Assembly: GCA_002724245.1 (NCBI GenBank)
Contig: PBOG01000062.1
Location: 1 to 64,000 of the forward strand
From: Planctomycetaceae bacterium
Lineage (GTDB): Bacteria; Planctomycetota; Planctomycetia; Pirellulales; Pirellulaceae
Direction: 5' to 3'
Length of the DNA stretch: 64,000 nucleotides
The notes under the pieces were generated by a model. That model was not told the DNA's origin. It did not search any database and saw nothing but the letters and a program-made list of their open reading frames with translations. Each line of letters opens with the position of its first letter. Within the stretch, counting starts at the first letter, position 1. Positions 35,960 to 46,700 of the stretch are shown here, one piece after another. The translations under genes and the position numbers were made by a program.

Positions 35960-35994
35960 CGTGTTTTTTTCTCATGCAAAACGGTCGAGTAAAC

Positions 35995-36022
35995 ATCCAG
36001 GAGTTCACTAATGTACCTGGAT
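35995..36022. repeat. Seven-base inverted repeat between the DUF1592 and DUF1552 genes
   Basis: ATCCAGG and CCTGGAT flank a 14-base loop. No T-run follows on either strand, so it is more likely an mRNA processing or binding site than a terminator. Confidence 0.3.
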
Positions 36023-36083
36023 TTGGAAGTGTTGGCACGCCGAATGTTCGTGATCGTTGAGAATATCTGATGTGCCTGCCGGG

Positions 36084-38492
36084 TTATTTTGTTTGAAATG
36101 CTTTACTCTTGACGATGTTTTTCACCAGGTTCCGCAGGCGAAACTCGTCTGTGATGAACTGCTTCGTAAGATCGGCAATGGTCTCGCGATCGCTTAACTC
36201 AATTCTCCGGCCTATCGAGTAGCCGAGGATCCGCGATACCAGTGCCCGGGCAAAGTCTGTTTTTCGTTCAGAAACCAGGTAGGCTTTGAGTTCGTCGATG
36301 CCCGTCAACTCTTGGCCATTGGGTAAGGTTGCTGTCGCCGCCACGGGGCGCGTGATGAACTCTTTCCCTGATTTGTGGCGGATCTCGTCACGCCACAGTC
36401 CGACAGCGTCGAAGTGTTCCAGCGCGATTCCCCAAGGGTCAATATCACGGTGGCATCTGGCGCAGGATTTTGTTCCGCGATGCGCTTCAAGTTGTTCGCG
36501 AATTGAAAGTTGCTGGGAACCTTTGTTCGTCTGTTCCAGCGAAGGAACATTGGGTGGGGGTGATGCTGGTGGGTCGTTCAACAGTCGATCACGTATCCAT
36601 ACAGCGCGTCGGATCACATGGGAGTCTGCCCCCGTCGAATTGCTCAACAGGATGCTGGCATGACCCAGCAAGCCACCACGGTGTTGTTTGGGCGAAAGTG
36701 TCACCCGTCGGAACGTGTTGCCGTAGACATCATCAATACCGTAATGCCTGGCAAGCCGGCCATTGAGCATCGTGAAGTCGGATGACAAGAAATGTAACGC
36801 GCTCAAGTTATGACGCAGGATCTCACCAAAAACCTGTTCCGATTCCTGCCGCATGTCGGTTTTAAGACGCTCTTTGAACTGTGGGTAGTAGTCCCGGTTG
36901 ATTGCCACCTGATCGACAACATCCAGATGTAACCACTGCTCTGTAAACTGTTGGACAAATTGATCGGATCGCGGGTCCGACAGCAGGCGGTCGATTTCCT
37001 GTGAAAGGACATCGGGTTGCTGGAGCGTACCGGTTGCGGCCTTTTCGAGTAGTTGAGCGTCTGGCATCGTGCTCCACAAAAAATAGGAGAGCCGAGAAGC
37101 AAATTCCCAGTCGTTAATCGGTCGTTTCTCCTCCTCTGCTGGCTCCAGCAGGTACAGGAAGTCCGGGCGAATCAAAACCATGGCGAGCGTTTCACGCATG
37201 GCATCTTCCAGTGTGGGGAATTCTGGACGAATGGCCTGAAAAAAGTCTACCAGGGCCATCACTTCGGCCGTTGTTACCGGGCGGCGATAGGCCCTTCTCA
37301 TGAAACGTTCCAGGACGGCCTGCGTGTACGCGAGTTCGTCCGTATCCCGTAGTGGAGATTCGAAGAGAATACGCTGGTGCAAGGCGGGGGGCCAGGTATC
37401 ACATACGGGCGCTTCGAACTCAACGGAGTGAATGGTAATCGTTGGCAGGTGGGGTTCATCAGGAAAGACATTGTCCTTGCCTTTCGGCAAAGGAGAATTG
37501 TCGTCGTAGCGGTTGCGGATTTGTACGATCAGGCCTGGGAATTTGCCCTGGCCGCGAACCGGCAGCGGGTGGTTTTCAACGCGTCCATAAAATTCCAAGA
37601 CTTGTCGTTCGCCATTGGTAATTTCTACGACTTGCACCTCGCGGAAGAGAATCTTCGTGTCCGGACGATAACCAACAGAAACCTCCAGTAAGGGGAAACC
37701 GGCTGCAGGTTTCAGATCCGCGGTGAATTCGACCTGGATACGGAAGGCGCCTTGTTCAGGGTAGTCGTCAACCATTTTTGCTAGAAATGCCTGCCGCCGA
37801 CCGAGGCGGCTGGACCGTTCAGTTCCACCCAGCCAGTTCCCCACATTTCCTTGTGAAAACTGGTACTGGTAGACCGGCGGCGCGGGGCCACTGACGATAA
37901 CTCGGCTCAGAGCGCGGCGGGCTGTTGCCAGATAGTATTCCAGTTGCAGCGCAGACATGCGCAGTGCATTTCCGTTATTGCGAAAGCCATCCGAAGATGG
38001 GGGGTCGGGTGGCAGGTCACGGGCGTAGTCCATCTCCAGGCCCAACAGATCGGACATGGTGTTCTGGTATTCGGTTCGGTTTAAACGTCGCAGCACCGCG
38101 CGGCCGTTCGTAGAGCGGCCGGCTTCGACGGCCTTTTGGATGGCAGTGGAGATCCAATTGGTCAGCACCGTGTTTTGCGATGCGGACAATTGGGGTTCAT
38201 CGTCAGGCGGCATTTCGCCAGCATTCAATACGTGCAGGACCTCATTCCAGTATTCCGCAGCCGCGCGATCTTGTACCAGGTCGGTAGAGAGATTATCCAG
38301 GCGGATGCGAGATTCTTGTTTGTCTGGTCCGTGGCACCGTACGCAGTGTGACTTCAGAATTGGCAGCACTTCTTGTTTGAAGATGGTGCTCGAATCCGGG
38401 TCCGCTGCGTTGAGCGGAGGAATGAGTGCGGAAGCGGTGGTCAGAGTCAGTAGTGCCAACGCGCGCGCAGTTGACGAAGAAGGCTCGAGCAT
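36084..38492 (-). CDS. DUF1592-family planctomycete cytochrome (DUF1587/1592/1588/1585)
   Basis: The start at ATG 38492 gives a signal peptide ending LNAAD; an upstream TTG at 38561 is possible. A CxxCH (C50, C53, H54) marks the cytochrome domain. Family blocks follow in order: DUF1587 ('AVLRRLNRTEYQNTMSDLLG'), an inserted beta-rich region near 220-370, DUF1595/1592 ('MRRAYRRPVTTAEV', 'FEFASRLSYFLWSTMPD'), DUF1588 ('HRGGLLGHASILLSNS', 'CARCHRDIDPWGIALEHFDAVG', a second CxxCH) and DUF1585 at the end. The protein is thought to be a periplasmic redox partner of DUF1552. It has about 802 residues. Confidence 0.92.
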   Translation of the reverse strand: MLEPSSSTARALALLTLTTASALIPPLNAADPDSSTIFKQEVLPILKSHCVRCHGPDKQESRIRLDNLSTDLVQDRAAAEYWNEVLHVLNAGEMPPDDEPQLSASQNTVLTNWISTAIQKAVEAGRSTNGRAVLRRLNRTEYQNTMSDLLGLEMDYARDLPPDPPSSDGFRNNGNALRMSALQLEYYLATARRALSRVIVSGPAPPVYQYQFSQGNVGNWLGGTERSSRLGRRQAFLAKMVDDYPEQGAFRIQVEFTADLKPAAGFPLLEVSVGYRPDTKILFREVQVVEITNGERQVLEFYGRVENHPLPVRGQGKFPGLIVQIRNRYDDNSPLPKGKDNVFPDEPHLPTITIHSVEFEAPVCDTWPPALHQRILFESPLRDTDELAYTQAVLERFMRRAYRRPVTTAEVMALVDFFQAIRPEFPTLEDAMRETLAMVLIRPDFLYLLEPAEEEKRPINDWEFASRLSYFLWSTMPDAQLLEKAATGTLQQPDVLSQEIDRLLSDPRSDQFVQQFTEQWLHLDVVDQVAINRDYYPQFKERLKTDMRQESEQVFGEILRHNLSALHFLSSDFTMLNGRLARHYGIDDVYGNTFRRVTLSPKQHRGGLLGHASILLSNSTGADSHVIRRAVWIRDRLLNDPPASPPPNVPSLEQTNKGSQQLSIREQLEAHRGTKSCARCHRDIDPWGIALEHFDAVGLWRDEIRHKSGKEFITRPVAATATLPNGQELTGIDELKAYLVSERKTDFARALVSRILGYSIGRRIELSDRETIADLTKQFITDEFRLRNLVKNIVKSKAFQTK

Positions 38493-38601
38493 AAGGGAAT
38501 GGGGGCTGGAGGAAGGCAAGCGGTAGAGTGTTATTTTCTCTGAATAGAGAAGGCACTTCAAGTCGAAGGTTTTGTCGTTACAGATGCGGTTTGTCTTCGA
38601 T

Positions 38602-39996
38602 TCAGCGTACCGGCGAATTCTGGAAACGGAAAGAGAACACGTCAGCGTCGGTCAGTGTCCACCGCAGGCGAACGGTTTGACCGATTAGTGGGCTGACGTC
38701 ACTTCCCTGTTTCCAGCCGACAATATGTTCGATGGAGTCACCTACGAGAGGGAGGCAATCGCCGAGTGCGTAACCAGGGACGGGATGGCCTTCGGTATCC
38801 TGGATTTCGATCCGCACGCTTCCAGCGGCGCTCGTCGAATAGTTGATGGCCAGTTGTTCGCCACGAAAGCGAAATGGCTTGGTTGTCAGTTCACCAGGTT
38901 GTGCACTGGCGTGGAGAGAAGCGAAACCATCGGTGCGAAGTACGTAGCGTCGTTCGCGGACGTAGATCGACATCTCTTCGGCACTCGTGGGAACGACGTT
39001 TAATGCGGCGTAGTTGGACCGATTCCCCCATTTTCCGGGGTCCAGGCCGGGGCGGATGAACGCTTGCAAAAATGTGCGGTCGTAACGGGCACCACCTCGT
39101 GATGTCATGAAGAGAATGTCTGTTGACGCGCCTCGATCAGGAAGAAATCGAGTGGGCAATGCGATGTAGATGTGGTTCGCTCGGAAATAGGGGTGGGTTC
39201 CACTGGTGTAGAGATGTTCGCCGGGACGGTTAGGGTTGGTGGCGACGGGGTCAGACCATTTCAAGAAATCCTGCGAGACCGTGCGGCTGATCGTTCGCAG
39301 GTTGCCATGAGGTGTGTTCCAGGTGCGGAAATAGCACACGTAGCATTGTTCACTTTCAGACCAGAACGAGACATTCTGCGAATCAAAGGCAAAGCTGCGG
39401 GATGTGATGACCGGCGTCTGCTGTAGTTTTTTCCAATGGATGCCATCTGCGGAAGAGAAAGCGAACAGTCCTCCTCCCTTGTGAACGCCGGCAAGTGCTT
39501 TGAACCGATGCTGCGTTTCAGTGTTCGGGCGCAGGTCAAGAAAGGGACTGAAGTTGTGGGCGATCCACTTGGTGTGGGCGATGATGACATTGTTTTGACG
39601 AGTGCCACCAACGTCAAACAACGCCAGGTGTGGGCTGGTCCAATGTGCCCCATCCCGACTTTCCCAGTAGTGTGTGGTCTCTCTGGAGTCGCCGTCGAAA
39701 TCGGCAACGCCCCCGCGATCGTAGCGTCGAAAGAGTGCGCCATCTTTGATGACGGTTGCGTAATGGCCACGTGGGGCATTCGGAATTAATGCAGTCGGCG
39801 CAGGGTGCTGAAGTTTGAGCTGTAATCTTTCCTGTTTGTCGATCAGGAAATGATCGACAAACAGCTCTCGACGAGAGCCGATGTCGATCACGTCGTCCGC
39901 GTCAGCCCGCGTGATCCAGGAAGACGTGCCAGGGCCACTGCAGGCAGTAAGTAGTGCGCTGGTCAGGAGAACGTGCCTTATTGATGCCCAGGTCAT
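38602..39996 (-). CDS. Glycosidase-like five-bladed beta-propeller lipoprotein
   Basis: ATG 39996 is chosen since GAGG lies eight bases before it and it begins a textbook lipoprotein signal ending LLTAC (lipobox Leu-Thr-Ala-Cys). The long upstream frame to 40347 has no such support. The 464-residue product contains repeated blades ('HYWESRDGAHWTSPHLALFD', 'LFAFSSADGIHWKKLQQTPV', 'VSQDFLKWSDPVATNP') as in GH32/GH43/GH130-like propellers, then a beta-sandwich near the end. It is probably a surface-anchored glycoside-acting or binding protein; the family is not assigned. Confidence 0.78.
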   Translation of the reverse strand: MTWASIRHVLLTSALLTACSGPGTSSWITRADADDVIDIGSRRELFVDHFLIDKQERLQLKLQHPAPTALIPNAPRGHYATVIKDGALFRRYDRGGVADFDGDSRETTHYWESRDGAHWTSPHLALFDVGGTRQNNVIIAHTKWIAHNFSPFLDLRPNTETQHRFKALAGVHKGGGLFAFSSADGIHWKKLQQTPVITSRSFAFDSQNVSFWSESEQCYVCYFRTWNTPHGNLRTISRTVSQDFLKWSDPVATNPNRPGEHLYTSGTHPYFRANHIYIALPTRFLPDRGASTDILFMTSRGGARYDRTFLQAFIRPGLDPGKWGNRSNYAALNVVPTSAEEMSIYVRERRYVLRTDGFASLHASAQPGELTTKPFRFRGEQLAINYSTSAAGSVRIEIQDTEGHPVPGYALGDCLPLVGDSIEHIVGWKQGSDVSPLIGQTVRLRWTLTDADVFSFRFQNSPVR

Positions 39997-40324
39997 TGGT
40001 TTCGCCTCGGTGCGCATAGAAGATGAGTGTGCTGTTGAATCCGTACTATACACAAGTGCCTCACTGTTGGAATTGCTGCTAACACAGGGCCCTCCCATGG
40101 AAGTCAGACGTAGCGGTTTGCATTGTGTCAGGCGGCCTCCGACGGTGTCCAGGCCGTCGTTTGGGTACCGGCTGGCGGACTCTGGCGGGCGAGTGGAACC
40201 CGACGTAAAGACTGTTAGACTCTGAAGTCTGCCTTGTGACCCGGTGTGAGGTGTGTTGTGAGTGCCACAGCCTTTGCTGTTTGTCGGAGATTGCGGAGCT
40301 GTAGGCGGGCCCTGAACGCGACAG
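39997..40324. other. Divergent promoter region
   Basis: The 328-bp gap lies between the start of the propeller lipoprotein (-) and the hydratase gene (+). A TATAGT (minus strand, 40050-40045) may be the -10 of the lipoprotein. CGACGG/CCGTCG with an eight-base loop (40140-40159) forms a small hairpin. No gene is seen. Confidence 0.35.
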
Positions 40325-41116
40325 GTGATGGTGATGAAGGATCTCAATGAAATTGCGGAGCTGGCTTTCCAGATCTGGGAAACAAAGAGCTTACCGCCAG
40401 ATGCGGCGGTTCAAATGGAATCGCTGTCACTGGCAGACGCGTACGAAGTTCAGAGTAAAGTGCTGGAGCAGCGAATCGCCGGTGGTGAAAAAGTGGTGGG
40501 GTACAAGGTCGGTTGCACAAGCGGTGCGATTCGGCAGCAATTTGGTCTCACAGAACCCATTTGTGGGCGACTCATGGAGCCCTATATTTACGATGACGGG
40601 ATTGAACTTGATTGGAATGCGTATGTGCAGTGCGCGGTGGAACCGGAGTTTGTATTGCAGATTCAGCAGGACGTGCCTCACGATGTGGTTGATGAACGCG
40701 AGTTGATTGACGTGATTGGCTGGGTGGCTCCAGGTATCGAGGTCCACCACTTCAAATTCTGGTTTGGTGATCCGACATCGCAGGAGTTGATCATATCCAA
40801 TGGTATTCATGCGGCGCTGGTTGTCGGCAGCTCCCGCCGTACTCCTGAATCGACCGCTTTCAAGACGCAGCGGGTTGACGTGTTTTGCGAGGAGCAATTG
40901 GCTGCCTCGGGATTTGGTGTGGATGTGATGGGGGGACCGCTCACGTCGCTTCGCTGGCTGATCAGACATCTGGCGGAACGGGGAGAACATCTGCGCGCAG
41001 GGCAACTTGTGATTCCAGGTTCTCCGGTTGAGCTGGTCGCGGTACGTCCGCAAGGCCGAATTACCGTGTCACTGACGCAGTTTGATAACGTAACGGCGTG
41101 GTTCCGTGATCACTGA
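40325..41116 (+). CDS. 2-keto-4-pentenoate hydratase/fumarylacetoacetase-fold enzyme
   Basis: The 263-residue cytoplasmic protein resembles MhpD/2-oxo-hept-3-ene-1,7-dioate hydratase over its full length. Typical segments are 'SLADAYEVQSKVLEQRIAGGEKVVGYKVG', 'EPICGRLMEP', 'CAVEPEFVLQIQQD', 'PGIEVHHFKFW' and 'GGPLTSLRWLIRHLAERGEHLRAGQLVIPGS'. The family hydrates 2-keto-4-enoic acids or decarboxylates related acids using Mg or Mn. Three starts are possible (GTG 40325, ATG 40328, ATG 40334). It is alone on its strand; with the HpcH/HpaI aldolase at 58.7 kb it would fit an aromatic or uronate breakdown route, but they are 18 kb apart. Confidence 0.86.
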   Translation: MMVMKDLNEIAELAFQIWETKSLPPDAAVQMESLSLADAYEVQSKVLEQRIAGGEKVVGYKVGCTSGAIRQQFGLTEPICGRLMEPYIYDDGIELDWNAYVQCAVEPEFVLQIQQDVPHDVVDERELIDVIGWVAPGIEVHHFKFWFGDPTSQELIISNGIHAALVVGSSRRTPESTAFKTQRVDVFCEEQLAASGFGVDVMGGPLTSLRWLIRHLAERGEHLRAGQLVIPGSPVELVAVRPQGRITVSLTQFDNVTAWFRDH

Positions 41117-41316
41117 TGTGTCCTGGAAGTCAACTGCGGGATCATCTGTGTGGGTTTCCTCCAGCAAAAATCCACAACACAGCCTACGAAAAAGCCGTTG
41201 GATTTGAGTGTGGGTGTATCCGCCGTTGATAGCGTCGAGCTGGCAGGTTTGCTACGCTAGCGGGCAAGCAAGCTTCAACACGATTTAATTTTTGGTATCG
41301 AGTGAGGACGAAAGAC
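41117..41316. other. Intergenic region before the ThuA gene
   Basis: About 200 bp without a gene. GAGG at 41304-41307, nine bases before ATG 41317, supports that start for the next gene. Confidence 0.35.
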
Positions 41317-42180
41317 ATGGTGAATAGACTGCCTGTGGCGAAGTACACGGAGTGCCGTTGGAAACTTGCCTGCAGCGGTATTCTTGCGGTGGCTGGTTTG
41401 CTGATGTTATTGCAGCCCTTGTGTGGTGACGAAAAACCAACGGCACCACTCAAGCTGCTCATGGTCACTGGAGGTAGCAGTCATGACTATGACAATCAGA
41501 AGATCATTCTCTCGGAAGGGATTGCGGCCCGCGCGAATGTGGTCTGGACCATCGCTCACGAGGGGGGCAAAGATCGGAATCAGAAGATCCCCGTGTTCCA
41601 GAAGGCAAACTGGGCGGCAGGCTACGACGCGATTGTTCACAATCAATGTTTTGGTGGAGTGGTAGACGTCCCGTTTATCGAAGGGATTGCACGGGCGCAT
41701 GCCGAAGGCACACCCGCGGTGATCATTCACTGTTCGACGCACAGTTATCGGAATGCCAAGACCGATGCCTGGCGTAAAGTGGTAGGGGTGAGTTCGTTCA
41801 GTCACGAAAAACACCGCCCGCTGACCGTTCGCAACCTCGCGGCAGCGCACCCTGTGATGCAGGGATTTCCAAAAGCCTGGAAGACTCCAGCTGGAGAACT
41901 GTACAAGATCGAAAAATTGTGGCCCAATTGTCAGCCACTGGCGACCGCCTTTGGCGTGGACACCCAGAAAGACCATGTCTGTGTATGGACGAATCACCAC
42001 GGGAAAGGTCGTGTGTTTGGTACCACGATCGGGCACCATAATACGACTATGCGAGAGAAGATTTATTTGGATCTGGTGACACGCGGTTTGCTCTGGGCCT
42101 GTGACAAACTACGCGATGACGGCACGCCGCAAGCCGGCTATGGCGTGAAGCGGGAAGGCGGACAAGGACGCGGCAACTAG
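41317..42180 (+). CDS. ThuA-domain protein, exported
   Basis: The 287-residue product has a signal-like hydrophobic segment (residues about 19-36) before 'LKLLMVTGGSSHDYDNQK', the opening of ThuA-like domains (glutamine-amidotransferase-like fold). 'DAIVHNQCFGG', 'TPAVIIHCSTHSYR' and 'GKGRVFGTTIGHHNTTM' are family segments. ThuA proteins are linked to trehalose and 3-keto-disaccharide metabolism; in planctomycetes they often occur with DUF1080 proteins, and one is present at 9.3 kb. The enzymatic reaction is not established. It converges with the DUF1501 gene at 42320. Confidence 0.88.
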   Translation: MVNRLPVAKYTECRWKLACSGILAVAGLLMLLQPLCGDEKPTAPLKLLMVTGGSSHDYDNQKIILSEGIAARANVVWTIAHEGGKDRNQKIPVFQKANWAAGYDAIVHNQCFGGVVDVPFIEGIARAHAEGTPAVIIHCSTHSYRNAKTDAWRKVVGVSSFSHEKHRPLTVRNLAAAHPVMQGFPKAWKTPAGELYKIEKLWPNCQPLATAFGVDTQKDHVCVWTNHHGKGRVFGTTIGHHNTTMREKIYLDLVTRGLLWACDKLRDDGTPQAGYGVKREGGQGRGN

Positions 42181-42319
42181 CCTGATCGTGTTGTGTGAGG
42201 GCGCACCTTCGTTCGCCGGGCAATTTCCAGCGTAGTGTGGGCGACGAGGGACGCCCAGCGATTTGCGGGCACCCTCTTTTGTGGCAGCCTTTTTCGTCGG
42301 TCTGCGACCCGGTCGGGTG

Positions 42320-43756
42320 CTATGCGATCAGGTCGTGAATCACTTCACCATAGATGTCGGTCAGTCGGAAGTCGCGTCCTGCGTAGCGATAGGTAAGTCG
42401 TTGATGGTCGATCCCCATCAGGTGTAGCAGGGTGGCATGCAGGTCATGGAAGTGTACCTTGTCCTTGACTGCATAGTATCCGTATTCATCGGTTTCACCG
42501 TATTTGACCCCGGCCTTGATTCCGCCACCTGCCAGGAACATGGTGCAGGCGTGCGGGTTGTGGTCGCGGCCATCTCGCTTGCCTTGTGATACGGGGGTGC
42601 GGCCAAATTCACCACCCCACCAGACAAGCGTGTCGTCCAGCAGTCCACGTTGTTTCAGATCGCTCAACAAAGCCCAAATAGGCTGATCGACTTCCAGGGC
42701 ATTGGTGGTGTGGCCGTTCTTCAGGTCGCCGTGCTGGTCCCATTTGTAACTGTGGGACAACTGGATGAAACGCACTCCTTTCTCCGCAAAGCGTCGCGCC
42801 ATCAAGCATTGTCGCCCAAAGTCTTTGGTGGGTCCTTTATCGATGCCGTACATCCGCAACGTTTTCTGTGATTCGTCGCTGATGTCTTGAATGCTCGGTG
42901 CTTCAGACTGAAGTCGAAAAGCGAGTTCAAACGACTCGATACGCGACTCAAGTTCCAGGTCCGGTCCCACTTCGGCGAGTCGCTTACGATTGATTTGATT
43001 CAACAGTTCCAATTCAAGACGTTGCATGCCGGCTGAGGTAGTGCCTTGAATGAAAGGAATTTTGGCGTTCATTGATTCGGTGGCGGCGTTACCGACGGGC
43101 GTTCCCTGGTAGATCGCGGGCAAGAATGCGGCCCCCCAGTTATTTGCTCCTCCGTGGGTCAGCGAAGGGCAAATGGTGATGTAGCCAGGCAGATTCTGGT
43201 TCTCTGATCCGAGGCCGTAACTCAACCAGCTTCCCATACTGGGGCGAATAAACGTGTCGCTACCGGTGTGCAATTCCAGCAGGGCCGCACCATGGCGTGA
43301 GTTTGAGCCATGAACGGAGTTGATGAAACAAAGTTCATCGACGAGTTTTGACACGTGCGGGAAGAGCTCACTGACGTAAAACCCGGATTCACCGTGTTGT
43401 TTGAAGCGAAACGGTGATTTGAGAAGATTCCCTGTGGCTCCTGAGACGACGCGTGGTTTGTTGAACGGGACGGGTTTGTTGTCGTCTTTTGCGAGCTGAG
43501 GCTTGTAGTCAAATGTATCGATCTGAGAAGGGCCACCATGCATAAAGAGGAAAATGATCCGTTTAGCGCGCGGTGCGAAATGAGGCGCACGTTCCAACAG
43601 CGATGGCGCATGGGATTGTTCCGAGACTGCGTGGTTTCCCAGCAGGCCGGCGAGTGCCAGGCTGCCAAAACCCACAGCAGATTGACGGAGCAGGTCGCGG
43701 CGTGAGAGACCCGGCTGTTGTGCCCCATAACCGCGGTACGTCAGTTGTGTGCGCAT
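42320..43756 (-). CDS. DUF1501 family protein with Tat signal (third copy)
   Basis: The 478-residue product starts with a twin-arginine signal (SRRDLLRQSAVGFGSLALAGLL). DUF1501 blocks are intact ('HGGPSQIDTFDYKP', 'WGGEFGRTPVSQG', 'GRDHNPHACTMFLAGGG', 'HFHDLHATLLHLMG', 'YAGRDFRLTDIYG'). It is most like the copy at 13173. Its start lies 24 bp after the cytochrome gene, so it is probably in the same transcript. Confidence 0.93.
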   Translation of the reverse strand: MRTQLTYRGYGAQQPGLSRRDLLRQSAVGFGSLALAGLLGNHAVSEQSHAPSLLERAPHFAPRAKRIIFLFMHGGPSQIDTFDYKPQLAKDDNKPVPFNKPRVVSGATGNLLKSPFRFKQHGESGFYVSELFPHVSKLVDELCFINSVHGSNSRHGAALLELHTGSDTFIRPSMGSWLSYGLGSENQNLPGYITICPSLTHGGANNWGAAFLPAIYQGTPVGNAATESMNAKIPFIQGTTSAGMQRLELELLNQINRKRLAEVGPDLELESRIESFELAFRLQSEAPSIQDISDESQKTLRMYGIDKGPTKDFGRQCLMARRFAEKGVRFIQLSHSYKWDQHGDLKNGHTTNALEVDQPIWALLSDLKQRGLLDDTLVWWGGEFGRTPVSQGKRDGRDHNPHACTMFLAGGGIKAGVKYGETDEYGYYAVKDKVHFHDLHATLLHLMGIDHQRLTYRYAGRDFRLTDIYGEVIHDLIA

Positions 43757-43780
43757 GATTGTTTCACCTGGTGGGGGGCT

Positions 43781-46700
43781 TTATTCGACGTACATGAAAT
43801 CATTAGAAGATAGCAAGACACGGCTGAAACTCCGCCAGGCCTTGAGAGTTGCCTCGGCGGGATCGCTGCCCTGTTTACGAGCCAACGACTCTGCGTCGAC
43901 GATGAATTGCCTGGCAAGGTCCGCGTCATCCCCTGATGGTTGTCGGCCCAAAACCAATCGGTAGACGCTTTCTACGCGCTGGTCTGTCGGCAGGTTTGCC
44001 ACCTGTTTGGCCAAATCACTGGTTCCCTTTTGGACCAGGGAGCTGTTCATCATTAGCAGTGCTTGCGGCGCGACGGTGGTTGTGATGCGATCGCCATTTG
44101 ATACTGCAGGGTCAGGGAAGTCCATGGTTTGCAGTACATCGAAAACGGCGCTGCGGATTACTGGCAGATAAACGGAGCGGCGCAAATTGTCGTACTCGTT
44201 TGTGATGTTGGTGCCGGATCCTGTGACGTAGGCCCGATTCTTGACTTTGAGCAGTGTGCCGCCCATCACGTGATCCAGGCCCGGTCCGATCTGTAGCACA
44301 CTGTCTCGTAGTTCCTCACCCGAGAGTCGCCGGCGTCGCATGCGCCAGAGCAACTTGTTTTCCGGGTCCTGGCGATCGTTGTTTGCATTGTATTGAGAAC
44401 TCATCTGGTAGGTGCTGGAGCTGAGCATGATACGGTGCAAGGCCTTCAACGAGCCCTGCTGGCGGGAAAATTCCAATGCCAACCAGTCGAGTAAACGAGG
44501 ATGGGTGGGACGGCTTCCCAGTGAACCAAAGTTGTCGACACTGGCTACGATTCCTCGGCCAAACCGCCAACGCCAGATTCGATTCACCATGACACGGCTG
44601 ACGAGAGGATGCTTTTCGCTGGCCAACCAATTGGCGAATTCCAGGCGTCCACTGTGTTCGTTGTCGATGGGTTTCTGATGTTCACCTGCAATGATGCGTA
44701 GCATTTGGCGTGGCGCCGTATCGCCGAGCGTGATGTGGCTGCCCCGCAAATGGACACGGATGTCGGCGACCTGCCCTTCCGTTACTCCCATTGCGACATT
44801 TGCCTCGGGGATCTCGGTCTTCCAGGATTTGATTTGGGCCAAAAGAGTGCTGCGCTGTTCACGTAACGTCGCAGGATACGCGGACTCCGGTAGATCTTCA
44901 GGAGCGGAGAGTGGGGAGACGGCAGAGGCAAACTCTGTTTGTAGGCTGGCGAAAGCACGCTGTGCCTCTTGATTGTCGGATGCGTAGGCTTCAAGCAGAC
45001 GATTCGTCAGTCCCTGGTACAACGCGGCGACATCCACCAGTGACTGTGGAGGTTGCGCATGGAATGCCTTTTTCAACGGTTCTGGAAGGCGTTCTCCCAG
45101 CCCGGTGTTGGATTGAATTTCCGTGAGGATGGGAGCTGCTTGTTCGACAAACTTTGCAGGGTCCAGTTTGCGCAGGGCAAGCCAGGGTCGAAACGCCACA
45201 TGACTTTGATGTTTGCCTTCATCCAATGCTTTAAAGTAGTCGCTCCAGGTGGCCACCAACGCCGGTTCGACGTTTTCGGCTGACGCACTGCGGGTGATCG
45301 AGGTTGGTTCCTTTGTCTGGAATGGCCACTTCCCCTTGCCCGCCCAGACAATGGCGAGTTTGTCGATATGTGGGTACACCTTCGGTGAATCGAAGCGGAG
45401 AGTATGTTTACCTGGAGTGAGCTGGAGCTGTACTGCTGATACCCAACGCTGCGTGTCAGGGTACCAGCTTCCTGTTACAGCCGACAAAATCGAAGTACCG
45501 ACCTGCTGGCCATCGAGCAACAATCCAATGGGGCGTGATTCAGCTGCAGCGTACCGGATTTCTACCGCGTACCGGCCGGCTTTCTTGACGTCGATATCGT
45601 ATTCAGCGTGTGCTGCACCGCGAGAGCCGATAATGCCGATACCTTGGCCGTATCCATCTAATGTGATCACCACGTTCCCGCGATGAAAAATTTCAGCTTC
45701 TAACGCGAGATACCCATTTTCCACGACGTAGGGCTGGTCCTGCCGGACACCGAGTGCAGACTGGGGTCCTTGGAAAGCGGTTTGTAGTCGTTCCAGGTTG
45801 ACTGAAGCGGTCAGATAGGATTGAACGTGCGCTCGCAAACTGGAGGTGACGGATTTCGTCGCCTGTTCCTTGAGTGTCGCGATTTGCTTTTCAGCCTCCT
45901 TGACCTTTGTCTTGAGTAACTCGATTTGTTCGGCGCGCTGGGGGGTTACCAGTGGGCGTTCGTACCAGACCGCCACAACTTTGTGGTTTTCCATGGTCTT
46001 CGTACTTTTGAAAATACCTGCCAACGAGTAGTAATCTTGTGTCGGCAGCGGATCAAATTTGTGGTCGTGACATCGACAACACCCGAGCGTCAGGCCCATG
46101 AAAGCCTGGCCGATCGTACTGACTTGTTCATCGATGATGTCCATCTGCATTTTGGTTGGGTCATCTTCGGCGAGCATCTTCGGCCCAATGGCGAGGAATC
46201 CGGTGGCAATAAATCTCTCGAGTGGAGAATCATCTTTCCAGGATCCCGCGAGCAAGTCGCCAGCGATCTGCTCCTGGATGAAACGGGCGTAGGGTTTATC
46301 TTTGTTGAAGGCATTAATCACGTAGTCTCGGTAACGAAAGGCGTTTGCATAGGACAGGTTTTCGTCCAGGCCATTTGAATCTGCATAGCGAGCCACATCG
46401 AGCCAGTGGCGTCCCCAGCGTTCTCCATAACGTGGGGAAGCGAGCAAACGATCGACAGCACGTTCAAACGCTGCCGGAGAGTCATCATCCAGGAACGTGT
46501 CGACTTCGTTTGGAGTCGGCGGCAGCCCGAGCAGGTCAAAGGTTGCACGTCGCAACAAGGTGCGTTTAGTGGTTGGGCGTGCGGGTGTGAGGTCTGCATT
46601 TTCAAGGCGCGCGAGGATCATGTGATCGATCGGCGATCGAGACCATGTTGTGTTCTTGATCGCTGGTAGTGTCGGCAACACGGGTGGCTGAAACGCCCAG

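Noticed and set aside
39997-40347. N-terminal extension of the propeller lipoprotein
   Set aside because: The lipobox signal starting at 39996 and its GAGG ribosome site show the true start; the extension looks like intergenic DNA.
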